64,000 nucleotides of DNA from CALLVY01 sp937899855 (GTDB lineage Bacteria; Bacteroidota; Bacteroidia; Chitinophagales; Saprospiraceae): NCBI GenBank assembly GCA_039820405.1, contig JBCBQC010000002.1, positions 62,001 to 126,000 on the forward strand, in the 5' to 3' direction. Under the pieces are notes generated by a model, which did no database searches, was not told the DNA's origin, and was given only the letters and a program-made list of their open reading frames with translations. The position numbers and the translations under genes were made by a program. This document shows positions 35,033 to 44,734 of this stretch, in pieces; positions within the stretch are counted from its first letter, which is position 1, and every line of letters starts with the position of its first letter.

Positions 35033-37015
35033 ATGTCCAAGAAAATATTTGCTATTGCCGTAATGTGTCTGCTGGTAAGCCTGGGATACGCCCAAAAAGA
35101 CCCCACGCTTTTTTCGGTGGAAGGCAAAAACGTGAAAGTATCCGAATTTGAATACATCTACACCAAGACCAATGGAGACAAGGCGGATTTTTCCCGCGAA
35201 TCGCTCGACGAGTACCTGGGCTTGTACAAAAAGTTCAAGCTCAAGGTCCAACGGGCCCGCGACATGCAATTGGATACCATCCCCTCCCTGCAGCAAGAAC
35301 TGGAAGGCTACCGCAAACAATTGGCCGATTCCTACCTCACCGATAAGGAAGTTACCGAGCGGCTCGTACGCGAGCTCTACGAGCGCAGCCAGCAGGATAT
35401 CGACATGAGTCACCTCATGGTCCAAATCAAAAATCCACAGAACCCCTCCCCCGCCGACACCCTGGCGGCTTACCAAAAGATCACCGGCCTGCTCCAACAG
35501 ATCCAGGGAGGCGCCTCCTTTGCGCAACTGGCACAGGAAAATTCGGCGGACCCCTCCGCCAAGGGCAACAACGGGCGCCTGGGCTTCGTCACCGCGCCCC
35601 TCCCCAAGGGCTTTTACCACCTGGAAAACGCCGTGTACAATACACCTCCGGGCACTGTAGTGGGCCCCGTTCGGACCGGAGCGGGTTACCACCTGGTACA
35701 GACCCACGGGAAGCGCTCCGCCCGTGGGGAAGTCGAAGCCGCTCACATCCTCATTCGAACGACGGGTAAAACCGCCAACGACATCGCCGCCAAAAAGCTG
35801 ATCGACAGCCTGCACCAGGCCCTCGTCGGTGGTGCGGATTTCGAAGCGCTCGCCAAGGCCCACTCGCAGGATAAGGCCAACGCCAGCAAGGGAGGCTACA
35901 TCGGCTTCTTTGGCATCAACCGCTACGACCTCAATTTTGAAAATGCCGCCTTTGCCCTTCAGCAGGATGGCGCCATTTCCGAACCCATCCAATCGCAGGT
36001 GGGCTGGCACATCGTCCGGCGGATCAGCAAGAAAGGCGTCGAATCCTACGATTTGGCCAAACGCCGGCTCCAGGCCAAAGTCAAACGCGACCCCCGTTTT
36101 GGTCTGGCGCGGGCCGCCATGATCGAGCGCATCAAAACCGAGGGAGATTTCTCGGAAGAAAAGGCCGTCCTCGATCAATTTATCGCGGGCCTGGGCGAAG
36201 ACTACCTCAGTCACAAATGGAAGGCGGGCCCCCAACCGGAGAAGGCCGTCCTGTTCCGCTTCGGCGATAAGAACCCCGTTTACCTCAATGAATTTTCGGT
36301 CTACTGCCAACGTTCGAGCCGCGCCCGAATTCGCGGAGGTAGCCGCCCCGATCAAAATCCCGAATCGGTGACCCGCGAATTGTATCGGGAATTCGTGACC
36401 GATCGGGCCCTCCAGTACGAAGAAGCACAGTTGGAGAAAAAATACCCGGAATTCCGCGCGCTGATGCGCGAGTACGAAGAGGGCATTCTACTTTTTGAAG
36501 CCACCAAAATGCTGGTGTGGGACAAGGCCTCCCAGGACACCACGGGCTTGCAAAACTATTTTGAGCAACACCGGAAAGATTATATGTGGGAGGAACGCGC
36601 CCGGGTCATCACCTTTACCGTCAAACCCGAGGGGCAGAAGAACCTGGCCAAAATTCGCAAGTTTGCGCGCAAGAATTCGGCCCAAGCCGTCCTGGAGAAG
36701 TTCAATACCGACGAAGCCCCCCTGGTCGCTTACCAATCCAAGACCGTCGAAAAGGGCAAGGATGACGTGATCGACTCCGTCGATTGGACGGTGGGCAACA
36801 TCACCGATTCGCAGATCAACAACCGCAATAAGAGCAGCTTTTTCTATAAAATTGAGACCGTAATGCCCCCTACCGAGAAAACCCTTCAGGAGGCTAGGGG
36901 TTACGTCATCGCCGACTATCAGGACTACCTGGAAGCCGAGTGGATCAAAGAACTGCAAGCGGATTATAAGGTCAAGGTCAATCAAAAGGCCTTTGACGCC
37001 CTGGTGAAAAAATAA
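35033..37015 (+). CDS. Periplasmic peptidyl-prolyl isomerase with two parvulin domains
   Basis: A 660-residue exported protein (signal peptide about 1-20, ending LGYAQ). An N-terminal SurA-like helical region (about 50-115) is followed by two parvulin (PpiC/rotamase) domains: about 120-230, with MSHLMVQI and GYHLVQTHG, and about 235-345, with AAHILIRTT and VGWHIVRRI. The C-terminal ~300 residues are helical, charged and unassigned. Such proteins help outer-membrane proteins fold in the periplasm. It is the first gene of a three-gene unit, 5 nt before the lipoprotein and followed by SurA, which supports a shared folding role. Confidence 0.9.
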   Translation: MSKKIFAIAVMCLLVSLGYAQKDPTLFSVEGKNVKVSEFEYIYTKTNGDKADFSRESLDEYLGLYKKFKLKVQRARDMQLDTIPSLQQELEGYRKQLADSYLTDKEVTERLVRELYERSQQDIDMSHLMVQIKNPQNPSPADTLAAYQKITGLLQQIQGGASFAQLAQENSADPSAKGNNGRLGFVTAPLPKGFYHLENAVYNTPPGTVVGPVRTGAGYHLVQTHGKRSARGEVEAAHILIRTTGKTANDIAAKKLIDSLHQALVGGADFEALAKAHSQDKANASKGGYIGFFGINRYDLNFENAAFALQQDGAISEPIQSQVGWHIVRRISKKGVESYDLAKRRLQAKVKRDPRFGLARAAMIERIKTEGDFSEEKAVLDQFIAGLGEDYLSHKWKAGPQPEKAVLFRFGDKNPVYLNEFSVYCQRSSRARIRGGSRPDQNPESVTRELYREFVTDRALQYEEAQLEKKYPEFRALMREYEEGILLFEATKMLVWDKASQDTTGLQNYFEQHRKDYMWEERARVITFTVKPEGQKNLAKIRKFARKNSAQAVLEKFNTDEAPLVAYQSKTVEKGKDDVIDSVDWTVGNITDSQINNRNKSSFFYKIETVMPPTEKTLQEARGYVIADYQDYLEAEWIKELQADYKVKVNQKAFDALVKK

Positions 37016-37020
37016 GACCG

Positions 37021-37893
37021 ATGCGCAAACTCTTGGCCGATCGAAGGTACTGGGGAGGATTTTTCCTGCTCCTCTTACTAGCCTGCTCCCCCGAGGAGCA
37101 GGAGGAAGACGTATTGCTGGCCCAGGTGTTCAACCGGCGGCTCCACCTCTCCGAATTGGAGGGCATGATCCCCCCCGGTACCGAGGCTACCGATAGTACC
37201 CTCCGGCTCAACGCCTTCATCGAACGTTGGGTGCGCGAGAGCTTGTTGATGCACGAAGCGGAAAAAAATATCCCAAAAGATTTAAACATCGACGAACTGG
37301 TACGGGACTACCGGGCCTCTTTAATTCGACACAACTACGAAAAGCTGATCGTGGAACTGCAACTGGACTCGACGATTCGGCGGACGGAGTTGGCCGAGTA
37401 CTACGAAACGCACAAGTCGCAGTACGTCTTACAGGAGCCGCTGCTGCGCTGCCACCTGGTCAAAATTCCACAGGAGCGCTTGGCGGGAGGGGAAGCCCAA
37501 CGCCTGCAAGAGCTGTGGCGCAATGGCTCGCAGGGGGAGGAGAATTTGACGGCGCTGACCAATTACTGCCAGCAAAATGCCAGTGTCTACTTGTTGCAAG
37601 ACAGTGCCTGGTACGAGGTGTCCAAGGTCCTGGAGCAACTGCCCAGTGGCTGGGTGGGAGTGGGCAACTTCCGGGAAGGGCGCGAATTTAGCCATACGGC
37701 GGAGGGACACCGCTACTTGCTGCGGATCAACGAGTTGGTGGCGAAAAACGAAATTGCCCCGATGGCTTACGTGGCGGACCAAGCGACCAAGGTCATCCTG
37801 CACCAGCGTAAGATAAAGTTGCTCGAAGACAAAAAAGAAGAGATTTACGATCGCGAATTGCGACGCAATAACATCCAAATTTTTAATCAATAG
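37021..37893 (+). CDS. SurA-related lipoprotein without a parvulin domain
   Basis: A 290-residue predicted lipoprotein: the signal ends LLLACSPEE, giving a lipobox cysteine near residue 22. Residues about 35-120 resemble the SurA N-terminal chaperone region (RLNAFIERWVRESLLMHEAEKN and ELAEYYETHKSQY). The segment after it, where a parvulin domain would sit, has LRCHLVKIP but lacks the usual GGDLG- and GFHI-type motifs, so isomerase activity is doubtful. Its position between two parvulin proteins, with gaps of 5 and 2 nt, suggests a membrane-tethered co-chaperone. Confidence 0.8.
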   Translation: MRKLLADRRYWGGFFLLLLLACSPEEQEEDVLLAQVFNRRLHLSELEGMIPPGTEATDSTLRLNAFIERWVRESLLMHEAEKNIPKDLNIDELVRDYRASLIRHNYEKLIVELQLDSTIRRTELAEYYETHKSQYVLQEPLLRCHLVKIPQERLAGGEAQRLQELWRNGSQGEENLTALTNYCQQNASVYLLQDSAWYEVSKVLEQLPSGWVGVGNFREGREFSHTAEGHRYLLRINELVAKNEIAPMAYVADQATKVILHQRKIKLLEDKKEEIYDRELRRNNIQIFNQ

Positions 37894-37895
37894 CC

Positions 37896-39269
37896 ATGTA
37901 TAGCTTCACGAGGAATTTGCTTTTGGTGACCCTGCTCTTTAGCCTGGGTACGGTACTGCAAGCGCAGAACAAAGAAGTGATTGACAAAATCGTCGGAACC
38001 GTTGGTGGAGAACTGATCTTGCTCTCGGACGTAGAGGAGCAATTCTCCCTGCTGCAACAACAACAGGGAGGTGGGATTGAGGACGAGTACCGCTGCATTA
38101 TTCTGGAAAACTTGCTGGCGCAAAAACTGCTGCTCAACCAGGCCAAGCTCGACAGTATCGAGGTCAGTGAGGAGGAGGTTGAACAGCAGCTCAACGCGCG
38201 GATCGAAAATATCCTGGGCTACATGAACGGAAATATGGCTCAGTTTGAGGCCTATTACGGCCGTTCGATCAACGAAGTCAAGGAAGACTTCCGCGAGGAC
38301 CTGCGCGACCAACTACTCGTCCAGCGGATGCGCTCCGACGTCATTGCCAGTGCCACCGTGACGCCCTCCGAAGTCAAGGCTTTCTTCGCTCGGATTCCAA
38401 CAGACAGTTTGCCCTATTTCAATTCGGAGGTAGAAATTGGCGAAATCGTTTACGCTCCCCAGGTCAATGCGGGGGAAAAGGCCAAGGCTCGGAAAAAGTT
38501 GACCGACCTGCGCAAGCGCATTGTCGAAGAGGAAGCCGATTTTGGTGACCTGGCGAAAATCTTTTCGGACGACCCCGGTTCGGCGCGGATTGGGGGCGAT
38601 CTGGGGATGCAGCGACGGGGCACCTTCGTACCCGAATTTGAAGCGGCCGCCTACCAGTTGTCGAAGGGAGAAATCTCGGAGGTGATCGAAACGGAATTTG
38701 GTTTCCACATCCTGGAGCTCATCGAGCGGCGGGGAAACAACATCCACGTTCGCCACATCCTCATCAAACCCGAAATCACCAGTAGCGATCGCGAATTGGC
38801 CCGGGCCCACCTCGATAGTATCCGCATGCTGGTCAACAACGACTCGCTCAATTTTTCCCTGGCCGTCAAACGCTTTTCCGACGAAGACCAACAGAGCTAC
38901 AACAACGACGGCCTGATGATGAACCCCAAAACGGGCAATACCTTTTACGAGATCGGTGACCTGGATCCCGAAATCTACTTTACCATCGATACGATGACCA
39001 TCGGCGACGTCTCCGCCCCGATCGAATTTCAACTCCCCAGTGGCGGGCGTTCTTACCGCCTGATCCTGCTCAAGTCGCGTACCGACCCCCACAAGGCCAG
39101 CCTGGCCAGCGATTACTCCAAGATTAAACAGGCGACGCTGGAGGAAAAGAAAAACAATTTTATCAACGAGTGGGTGATGGACAAGATGAAAAATACCTTT
39201 ATCCAATTCGATGAAATCTACCGGGCCTGCCCCAATATGCAAGCCTGGCTGTCAGAAACCAAGCCCTGA
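37896..39269 (+). CDS. surA: SurA-type periplasmic chaperone / peptidyl-prolyl isomerase
   Basis: A 457-residue exported protein with a signal peptide ending near LQAQN. The N-terminal SurA region starts KIVGTVGGELILLSDVEEQ, a strong family signature. Two parvulin domains follow: about 175-280, with GGDLGMQRRGTFVPEFE and GFHILELIERRG, and about 282-390, beginning IHVRHILIKPE. SurA accompanies unfolded outer-membrane proteins across the periplasm, which suits an organism with SprA, TonB receptors and many barrels. It is the last gene of the three-gene unit and is followed by a strong bidirectional terminator. Confidence 0.93.
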   Translation: MYSFTRNLLLVTLLFSLGTVLQAQNKEVIDKIVGTVGGELILLSDVEEQFSLLQQQQGGGIEDEYRCIILENLLAQKLLLNQAKLDSIEVSEEEVEQQLNARIENILGYMNGNMAQFEAYYGRSINEVKEDFREDLRDQLLVQRMRSDVIASATVTPSEVKAFFARIPTDSLPYFNSEVEIGEIVYAPQVNAGEKAKARKKLTDLRKRIVEEEADFGDLAKIFSDDPGSARIGGDLGMQRRGTFVPEFEAAAYQLSKGEISEVIETEFGFHILELIERRGNNIHVRHILIKPEITSSDRELARAHLDSIRMLVNNDSLNFSLAVKRFSDEDQQSYNNDGLMMNPKTGNTFYEIGDLDPEIYFTIDTMTIGDVSAPIEFQLPSGGRSYRLILLKSRTDPHKASLASDYSKIKQATLEEKKNNFINEWVMDKMKNTFIQFDEIYRACPNMQAWLSETKP

Positions 39270-39291
39270 GGACGGCCCCCGGGCCCGCCGT

Positions 39292-39330
39292 AAAAAAGGA
39301 GTGCTGAACTTGATTTGGCACTCCTTTTTT
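39292..39330. terminator. Bidirectional terminator after surA
   Basis: A perfect 13-bp stem (arms 39292-39304 and 39318-39330). The AAAAAA and TTTTTT ends give a T run on either strand. It lies 22 nt after the surA stop. Confidence 0.9.
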
Positions 39331-39390
39331 GGTACGCCTCAACGATTTGTCCCTCCCGACTGTTTCCCCCCCGAGCCAAATCACCAGTAC

Positions 39391-39972
39391 ATGGACATTG
39401 CCCATTACCTCAGCCAACGCGACGCCCAACTGGGCGAAGTCATCCCCTTTTTAGAACTCCCCGCCCTCGAAACCGAAGGCGATTTGTTTTACGACCTGGT
39501 CAGTTGTATCGTCGGCCAACAGATTCACTACCGCCGCAAAGTACCCGCTTTCCACAAACTGCTCCGGCATCTCCCCGAGCACTACCCCCGCCCCGATACG
39601 ATCGCCCAGCTCAGTGAAAGCGCCTTCGCCGACCTCAAAATATCGGCCAACAAATACGCCACCCTGCTGCGGCTGTCGGAGCTGTGGGAAGTGCGCCAAC
39701 TGGCTACCGAAGATTGGTCACAATGGTCCGCAGCGGAACTGCGCGCCCTACTTAGCGAAATCAAGGGCATTGGCCCCCTGACGATCGATATGGTCCTGAT
39801 GTACAGCCTGGGCGCAGCGGATGTTTTCCCCGCCGGAGATTACCACCTCAAGCAGATCATGACTAGGGTCTACGGCCTCCAGCCCAAATCGCGCCTGAAG
39901 GCACAAATGGAAACAATTGCGGCGGCCTGGCGGCCCTACCGCAGTTGGGGCGTACGATACTTGTGGGAATGA
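39391..39972 (+). CDS. Short AlkA-like 3-methyladenine DNA glycosylase (HhH-GPD)
   Basis: A 193-residue protein from the ATG at 39391, beginning MDIAHYLSQRDAQ. It carries the HhH-GPD fold: SCIVGQQIHYR as the first core helix, the hairpin EIKGIGPLTIDM, and the catalytic Asp expected in FPAGDYHLKQ. Family members excise alkylated bases. The N-terminal extra domain of E. coli AlkA is absent and no iron-sulfur cysteines are seen. A longer frame to 39211 would cross the surA terminator, so it was rejected. The gene stands alone, between two terminators. Confidence 0.88.
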   Translation: MDIAHYLSQRDAQLGEVIPFLELPALETEGDLFYDLVSCIVGQQIHYRRKVPAFHKLLRHLPEHYPRPDTIAQLSESAFADLKISANKYATLLRLSELWEVRQLATEDWSQWSAAELRALLSEIKGIGPLTIDMVLMYSLGAADVFPAGDYHLKQIMTRVYGLQPKSRLKAQMETIAAAWRPYRSWGVRYLWE

Positions 39973-40006
39973 AAAAAACAAGGGGCAGCTCGTTGAGCTG
40001 CCCCTT
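39972..40006. terminator. Bidirectional terminator between the AlkA-like and POT genes
   Basis: A 12-bp perfect stem (arms 39980-39991 and 39995-40006, loop GTT). Seven A residues precede it and a T-rich stretch follows, so it can serve both convergent genes. Confidence 0.9.
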
Positions 40007-40011
40007 ATTTG

Positions 40012-42108
40012 TTAGCGGACGCCGTGCATCAGGCGTTTGAGGACGGGATTGAGGAGGATGACCAATACCCCCGCAGCGATGGGGACAATGGTGAAGATCA
40101 GAAAGAAGGTACTCATCGAGTAGGCCTCGGTGATGTTCTCAATCTGCCCACCGAGTACGGCGGCCAGCTTATTGCCGATGGCAATGGCCAGGTACCACAT
40201 CCCAAACATAAAGGCGATCATCCGGGCGGGCACCAGTTTGCTCACGTAGGAAAGCCCCACGGGCGACAGACAAAGTTCGCCCAGGGTATGGAAGAGGTAG
40301 GCTAGGATGAGCCAAACCATACTGGCCTTGGCCCCGGCTTCGAGTCCGTACGATCCGAAGGCCAACAGGCCAAAGCCGATGGCCATGATGATGAGGCCCA
40401 AGCCGTATTTGACCGCGGCGGAGGGGTTGTACTTGCTGTCCCACCAGCGAGCGAAGAAGGAGGCAAAGGCGATGATAAAGAAGGAGTTGAGGATACTGAA
40501 CCAGGAGACGGTGACTTCCACCCAATTGTTTTTCACCTCCGTAATCTTGGCGTCGATGATGCCGTTGTCGCGGTTGAGCTCGCGGCCCCGTTCTTGGGCG
40601 CGGGTCAGCCGCTCACCCTCCACGAAGGCGAAGGTGGTCGACTCGTTGTCTTTGGCGATGATGTTGACGGCGGCACCCGCTTGCCAGTCCTTGAAGGGCT
40701 CCCCGATGATGACCGTTTGGGGTTCGACGGGATTGCTAATGCCCTGGGCTTGCTTGGCTTGGGTAATGGGTTGGTATTCAAATTCCAATTCGCCCCCTTC
40801 GTTGCGTTTTTGTTGGTTGGTCTTTTCGTCCATCACGGCGATCTTCTCCGCATCGTAGGAAACGACGTAAGCGGTGGTGTTAAAATCGCGGTAGAGCATC
40901 CAGCCTACGACTCCCCAAACACCTAGGAAACAGGCGATCAGTACAAAATTCGATTGGGGAATCTTGCGACCCGTCCGTTGGAAGAGCAGGAAGAGTACCC
41001 AGGTAATCAGGGCGAGGGGGATCACGGTCAGCAGGGCGTTGATGACGTTAAACAGGGTGGCGCTGGCGCCCACCAATTCGCGCTGCATGTAATCGCGGGC
41101 GAAGATGATGAGGGAGGAAGCGCCCTGCTCGAAGGACATCCAGAAGAAGACGGTGAAAAAGGCAAAGATGATAAAGGCAATCATCCGGTCGCGGATGATG
41201 CGGGGATAGCGCGAAATCCGCGAGATGACCAGGAAGAGGAAGAGGGCCAGGGCAAAGAGGATGCCGACGTATTGGCCTTCCAGTCCCCCCATTTCCAAGA
41301 CGCTGAAAAGGTCGATCCCGGCAATCTTCGACATGGGATCGTTGATGGCGTAGCCCAATCCCAGGACCGAGCAGATGACGATCAGGATTTTATCCAGTTG
41401 GGTGAAGGGGTTGCGGCCTTCGAGGTCGACCTCGTCCATCAGTTCGTCGTTGTTTTCCTCGCCTTTGGCCGAGGGAGCGTCGCCGATGGTACCAAAGATG
41501 GGGCGTGCGAGCCAGAATTGGAGGGTACCGAGCAGCATAAAGATACCGGCCAGACCAAATCCCCAGCTCCAGCCGACGCGTTCGGCGAGGTAGCCGCAGA
41601 GCATCATCCCGAAGAAGGCGCCCGCGTTGACCCCCATGTAGAAGATGGTGTAGGCGCCGTCCTTTTTGTCCGGCATGTCCTTGTACATCTCGGAGATGAT
41701 GGAGGTGATGTTGGGTTTGAAAAATCCGGTTCCGAGGATGAGCAGGGCCAGGCCACCGTAGAGGGACAGCTCGGTTTCGAGGGCCATGGAGGCGTGGCCG
41801 AGGGTCATGATGGCCGCTCCGATGACGACGGCCAGGCGGTAGCCCGTAATTTTATCAGCGATGATTCCCCCGAGGATGGGGGTGATGTAGAGCAGCATGG
41901 CGTAGGTACCGAAGAGTGCCCCCGCATTTTCTACCGACCATTCCCAGCCCGGATTGTAGCTGATCGCGGCCATGGTAAGAAAATTGACCAATAATACGCG
42001 CATTCCGTAGAAGGAAAAGCGCTCCCACATTTCCGTAAAAAACAGTACAAACAGACCGGAAGGGTGTCCGAGGACTTTTCCGTGTTTGTATAAGGCATTC
42101 TCCGACAT
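40012..42108 (-). CDS. POT-family proton-dependent peptide transporter with a large loop
   Basis: A 698-residue inner-membrane symporter for di- and tripeptides. It has the ExxER proton-coupling motif at residues 26-30 (EMWER), followed by FSFYGM, and the second signature GTGFFKPNITSI. At least twelve hydrophobic helices can be counted. Its length exceeds the family norm of 450-600 because of a hydrophilic stretch of about 120 residues, roughly 410-530, between two late helices. It is 54 nt downstream of a second POT gene on the same strand and probably cotranscribed with it. Confidence 0.93.
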   Translation of the reverse strand: MSENALYKHGKVLGHPSGLFVLFFTEMWERFSFYGMRVLLVNFLTMAAISYNPGWEWSVENAGALFGTYAMLLYITPILGGIIADKITGYRLAVVIGAAIMTLGHASMALETELSLYGGLALLILGTGFFKPNITSIISEMYKDMPDKKDGAYTIFYMGVNAGAFFGMMLCGYLAERVGWSWGFGLAGIFMLLGTLQFWLARPIFGTIGDAPSAKGEENNDELMDEVDLEGRNPFTQLDKILIVICSVLGLGYAINDPMSKIAGIDLFSVLEMGGLEGQYVGILFALALFLFLVISRISRYPRIIRDRMIAFIIFAFFTVFFWMSFEQGASSLIIFARDYMQRELVGASATLFNVINALLTVIPLALITWVLFLLFQRTGRKIPQSNFVLIACFLGVWGVVGWMLYRDFNTTAYVVSYDAEKIAVMDEKTNQQKRNEGGELEFEYQPITQAKQAQGISNPVEPQTVIIGEPFKDWQAGAAVNIIAKDNESTTFAFVEGERLTRAQERGRELNRDNGIIDAKITEVKNNWVEVTVSWFSILNSFFIIAFASFFARWWDSKYNPSAAVKYGLGLIIMAIGFGLLAFGSYGLEAGAKASMVWLILAYLFHTLGELCLSPVGLSYVSKLVPARMIAFMFGMWYLAIAIGNKLAAVLGGQIENITEAYSMSTFFLIFTIVPIAAGVLVILLNPVLKRLMHGVR

Positions 42109-42162
42109 AGTAGTAGCTATTTAGTAAAGGGTTTTAGATTATGATTTTGTTGTTTCGGTTGT

Positions 42163-43881
42163 TTAAACGGTTTCTTCTGCTCGTTCGAGCTCTTCGGCAC
42201 CGTGCGTCAGGGCCTTGAGGCGTTGGAGGAAAAGGAGGATCAAAATCCCAAAGACGGTGGTGAGGGCCGTAATGGCCAGGAAGGTCTTGAACTCGCGTTG
42301 ATTTTGGACTTCGTACACTTCCAGCACCCCAGAGTAGTCTTTGGCATCGCCCCGGTTGGCCTTGTTCTTTTTGGCTTCCGAGTCTTTGGAAAAACGGAGG
42401 GTCGCGTGGAGCTGGTTGGCTTCCGAGGCGTTTTCTTCCGCCAGCATGGCGGACAATACCGGTCGGGCGCCCTCGTCAAATTCGATGAAGGACTCCATGT
42501 CGCCCCGCTGGCCCTTGGTGTTGTCCAGGAGGACCAATTGGCCGTCCTTTTCATAGATGTTGGCTTTGAGGACGAAGTCTTTATCCTCGGCAATGGTGGC
42601 GGCATCGGCGTACTGGAGGAGCTGCGTTTTGCTCGCCACCAGATTGATCTCGACGGGGGTGGCCTGGGCGGCTTCCCCGATCTCCCCGGCCAGTTTGTTG
42701 CCAAAGCCGGTCGCGGCGAAGTACAGCCCCATCATGATCGAGGCGTATTTGAGGGGGGCCAGCTTGGTGATGAAGGAAAGGGCAACCGGAGAGGCACACA
42801 GCTCCCCGATGGTGTGGAGGAAATAAGCACCGATCAGCCAGATCATGGAAGCCTTACCGTAGGCCTCGCCACCAGCCTGGACCGAAGCCCCCGCCATCAG
42901 CAGGAAACCCGTTCCCATGATGATCGTCCCCACCGCCATCTTAAACAGTGACGACACCTCCTTGCCCTGCCGCTTGCGATTGACCCAGTAGGCTGCCACC
43001 GAAGTCCCAAAGATGATGATAAACAGCGCATTGACCGATTGGAACCAACTGGCCGGAACCATCGTCCCAAACAGCGCCAGATCGATTTTTTCCTTGGCGT
43101 AGATGTTCAATAGTCCCCCCGCCTGCTCAAAAGCACCCCAAAAGACGATGATGATGAGGAAAGAGAGGCCCAGGACCACCATCCGGTCTTTTTCGACTTT
43201 GGTCAGTGGCTTTTCCATCAGGGCCTTATTGGCTTCCCCGGAGTCGCCCAGGAAGTCGCCCACCCCGACGAGGTACTTTTGCCCCCATACGTAAACCAAC
43301 TGCCCCAGCACCATCCCGATGCCGGCCAGGCCGAAACCGTAATGCCAACCGATGTTTTCCCCCACGTAACCCACAATCAGGGAGGAGAGGAAAGCACCGA
43401 TGTTGATCCCGATGTAAAAGATGTAAAAACCGCGGTCGCGACGGGCGTCGCCCTGGGGGTAGAGGCCCCCCACCATGGTGGAAATATTGGGTTTCAAACA
43501 GCCCACCCCGAGGACGATGAGGCCCAGGCCGCTGTAAAAGGCGGCCAGCCCGTGAATGGCCAGCACCCCGTGCCCCAAACAGAGCAACAGACCGCCCAAC
43601 ATCACCGCTCGCTTCTGCCCCAGCAGCTTATCCGCCAGGATTCCTCCGGGAATCGACATCAGGTAGACCAGCATGGTGTACCAACCGTACAGTTCCAGGG
43701 CTTCTCCCCGCGTCCAGCCCAAGCCGCCGTCCTCAATCGAAGAGTAGATGAACAACACCAGGATGGCCCGCATCCCGTAATAGGAGAATCGCTCCCACAT
43801 TTCCGTAAAAAATAGCACAAATAGGCCGATCGGATGGCCCCATAGTTCCCTCTGGTGCGGAGCAAGTCCTGCGTCACTCAT
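42163..43881 (-). CDS. POT-family proton-dependent peptide transporter
   Basis: A 572-residue member of the same family, with the ExxER motif at residues 27-31 (EMWER, then FSYYGM) and GVGCLKPNISTMVGG. It has a hydrophilic stretch of about 115 residues before the last helix. That insert does not match the one in the neighbouring paralogue and sits at a different place. The two genes look like an old tandem duplication that has diverged, perhaps with different peptide preference. It is the promoter-proximal gene; a one-mismatch -7-like TATTTTAG is about 40 nt upstream. Confidence 0.93.
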   Translation of the reverse strand: MSDAGLAPHQRELWGHPIGLFVLFFTEMWERFSYYGMRAILVLFIYSSIEDGGLGWTRGEALELYGWYTMLVYLMSIPGGILADKLLGQKRAVMLGGLLLCLGHGVLAIHGLAAFYSGLGLIVLGVGCLKPNISTMVGGLYPQGDARRDRGFYIFYIGINIGAFLSSLIVGYVGENIGWHYGFGLAGIGMVLGQLVYVWGQKYLVGVGDFLGDSGEANKALMEKPLTKVEKDRMVVLGLSFLIIIVFWGAFEQAGGLLNIYAKEKIDLALFGTMVPASWFQSVNALFIIIFGTSVAAYWVNRKRQGKEVSSLFKMAVGTIIMGTGFLLMAGASVQAGGEAYGKASMIWLIGAYFLHTIGELCASPVALSFITKLAPLKYASIMMGLYFAATGFGNKLAGEIGEAAQATPVEINLVASKTQLLQYADAATIAEDKDFVLKANIYEKDGQLVLLDNTKGQRGDMESFIEFDEGARPVLSAMLAEENASEANQLHATLRFSKDSEAKKNKANRGDAKDYSGVLEVYEVQNQREFKTFLAITALTTVFGILILLFLQRLKALTHGAEELERAEETV

Positions 43882-44185
43882 GAATGGTAGGTATTAGGTT
43901 TTCGAAAATTGTTCACTAAAATATGGAGTATTTACCAGAAATCACCCATGGGCCCCCTTCTTTATTGCGCCCATTGGCGACGACAGCTTATTCGCTGGCC
44001 CTTGGCAAAATGATTTACTTCCTCTAAGGAGAGTATTTTTGGGCAAACAATATTTCTTTTGGCAGACTTTTAGAAAAATTTTAAGAAAATGAAAGATTGT
44101 TTCGACGCTTTCCCTCTCTTTTAATGCGTTTATTTAACAAACGTGCCGGTACCACCCCTCGGGCGAAGAAAAATACAGCAGTGGC
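43882..44185. other. Divergent intergenic region, POT transporter and sigma factor
   Basis: No gene and no RNA-like fold were found in this 304-nt region. It is AT-rich near 44040-44150. It must hold the promoters of both divergent units, but no exact TAnnTTTG box with a -33 TTG was seen. Confidence 0.4.
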
Positions 44186-44734
44186 GTGAACGAACAACAG
44201 CAAGGTTTGATTCGGCAGTGGTACGACCAATACTTTCCCTTTCTGTTCCTATTCCTGCAGGCTTACTTCCGAAAGCGCGGGTTTGAGGTAGCGAAAAGCG
44301 AAGTGGAGGACCTCGTACAAAATACTTTTCTCGCCCTTTTGGAGCGGAAGAGCGAAACGCCCATTGCCCATCCCCTAGCCTACCTCAAAAAGACCGCCCT
44401 CAGCCAGGCTCAGCTGTTTTTGGATCGCAAGCTAAAGCGGGGGACAAGCCTAGCACCGGAAGCGGTACTTTCCCAGCGGGCGGCCCCGCGGGGCCCTTCG
44501 GCGTTGGAACGGCGGGAAGCCGAATGGGGCGTCTGGCGCCTGATGAGTGGTGTGCTCAGCCAGTTGGAGCAAACCATCGTCTACAAACGGGTGGTGGAAG
44601 GCTATTCCTACCGGGAAATTGCGGCCGAAAAGGACATGCCCCGCGAACAGTACCTGCCCACCCTGTTTCGCCGGGCCAAACACAAGCTGTACCGGTACCT
44701 CAAGCAAAACCATTACGATAAACCCCAATCATGA
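44186..44734 (+). CDS. Sigma-70 family (ECF-like) RNA polymerase sigma factor
   Basis: A 182-residue protein starting at GTG. Region 2 (about 15-85) has VEDLVQNTFLALLER, the core-binding helix. Region 4 (about 120-175) has LSQLEQTIVYKRVVEGYSY followed by REIAAEKDMPREQYLPTLFR, a helix-turn-helix. It is ECF-like but distant from the 27929 sigma factor. The next gene overlaps it by 4 nt (ATGA) and encodes a small one-helix membrane protein, the usual layout of a sigma factor and its anti-sigma partner. Targets are unknown. Confidence 0.85.
   Translation: MNEQQQGLIRQWYDQYFPFLFLFLQAYFRKRGFEVAKSEVEDLVQNTFLALLERKSETPIAHPLAYLKKTALSQAQLFLDRKLKRGTSLAPEAVLSQRAAPRGPSALERREAEWGVWRLMSGVLSQLEQTIVYKRVVEGYSYREIAAEKDMPREQYLPTLFRRAKHKLYRYLKQNHYDKPQS

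Noticed and set aside
34820..36355. Minus-strand open frame opposite the double-parvulin gene
   Set aside because: It crosses the operon promoter region and has no recognisable motif.
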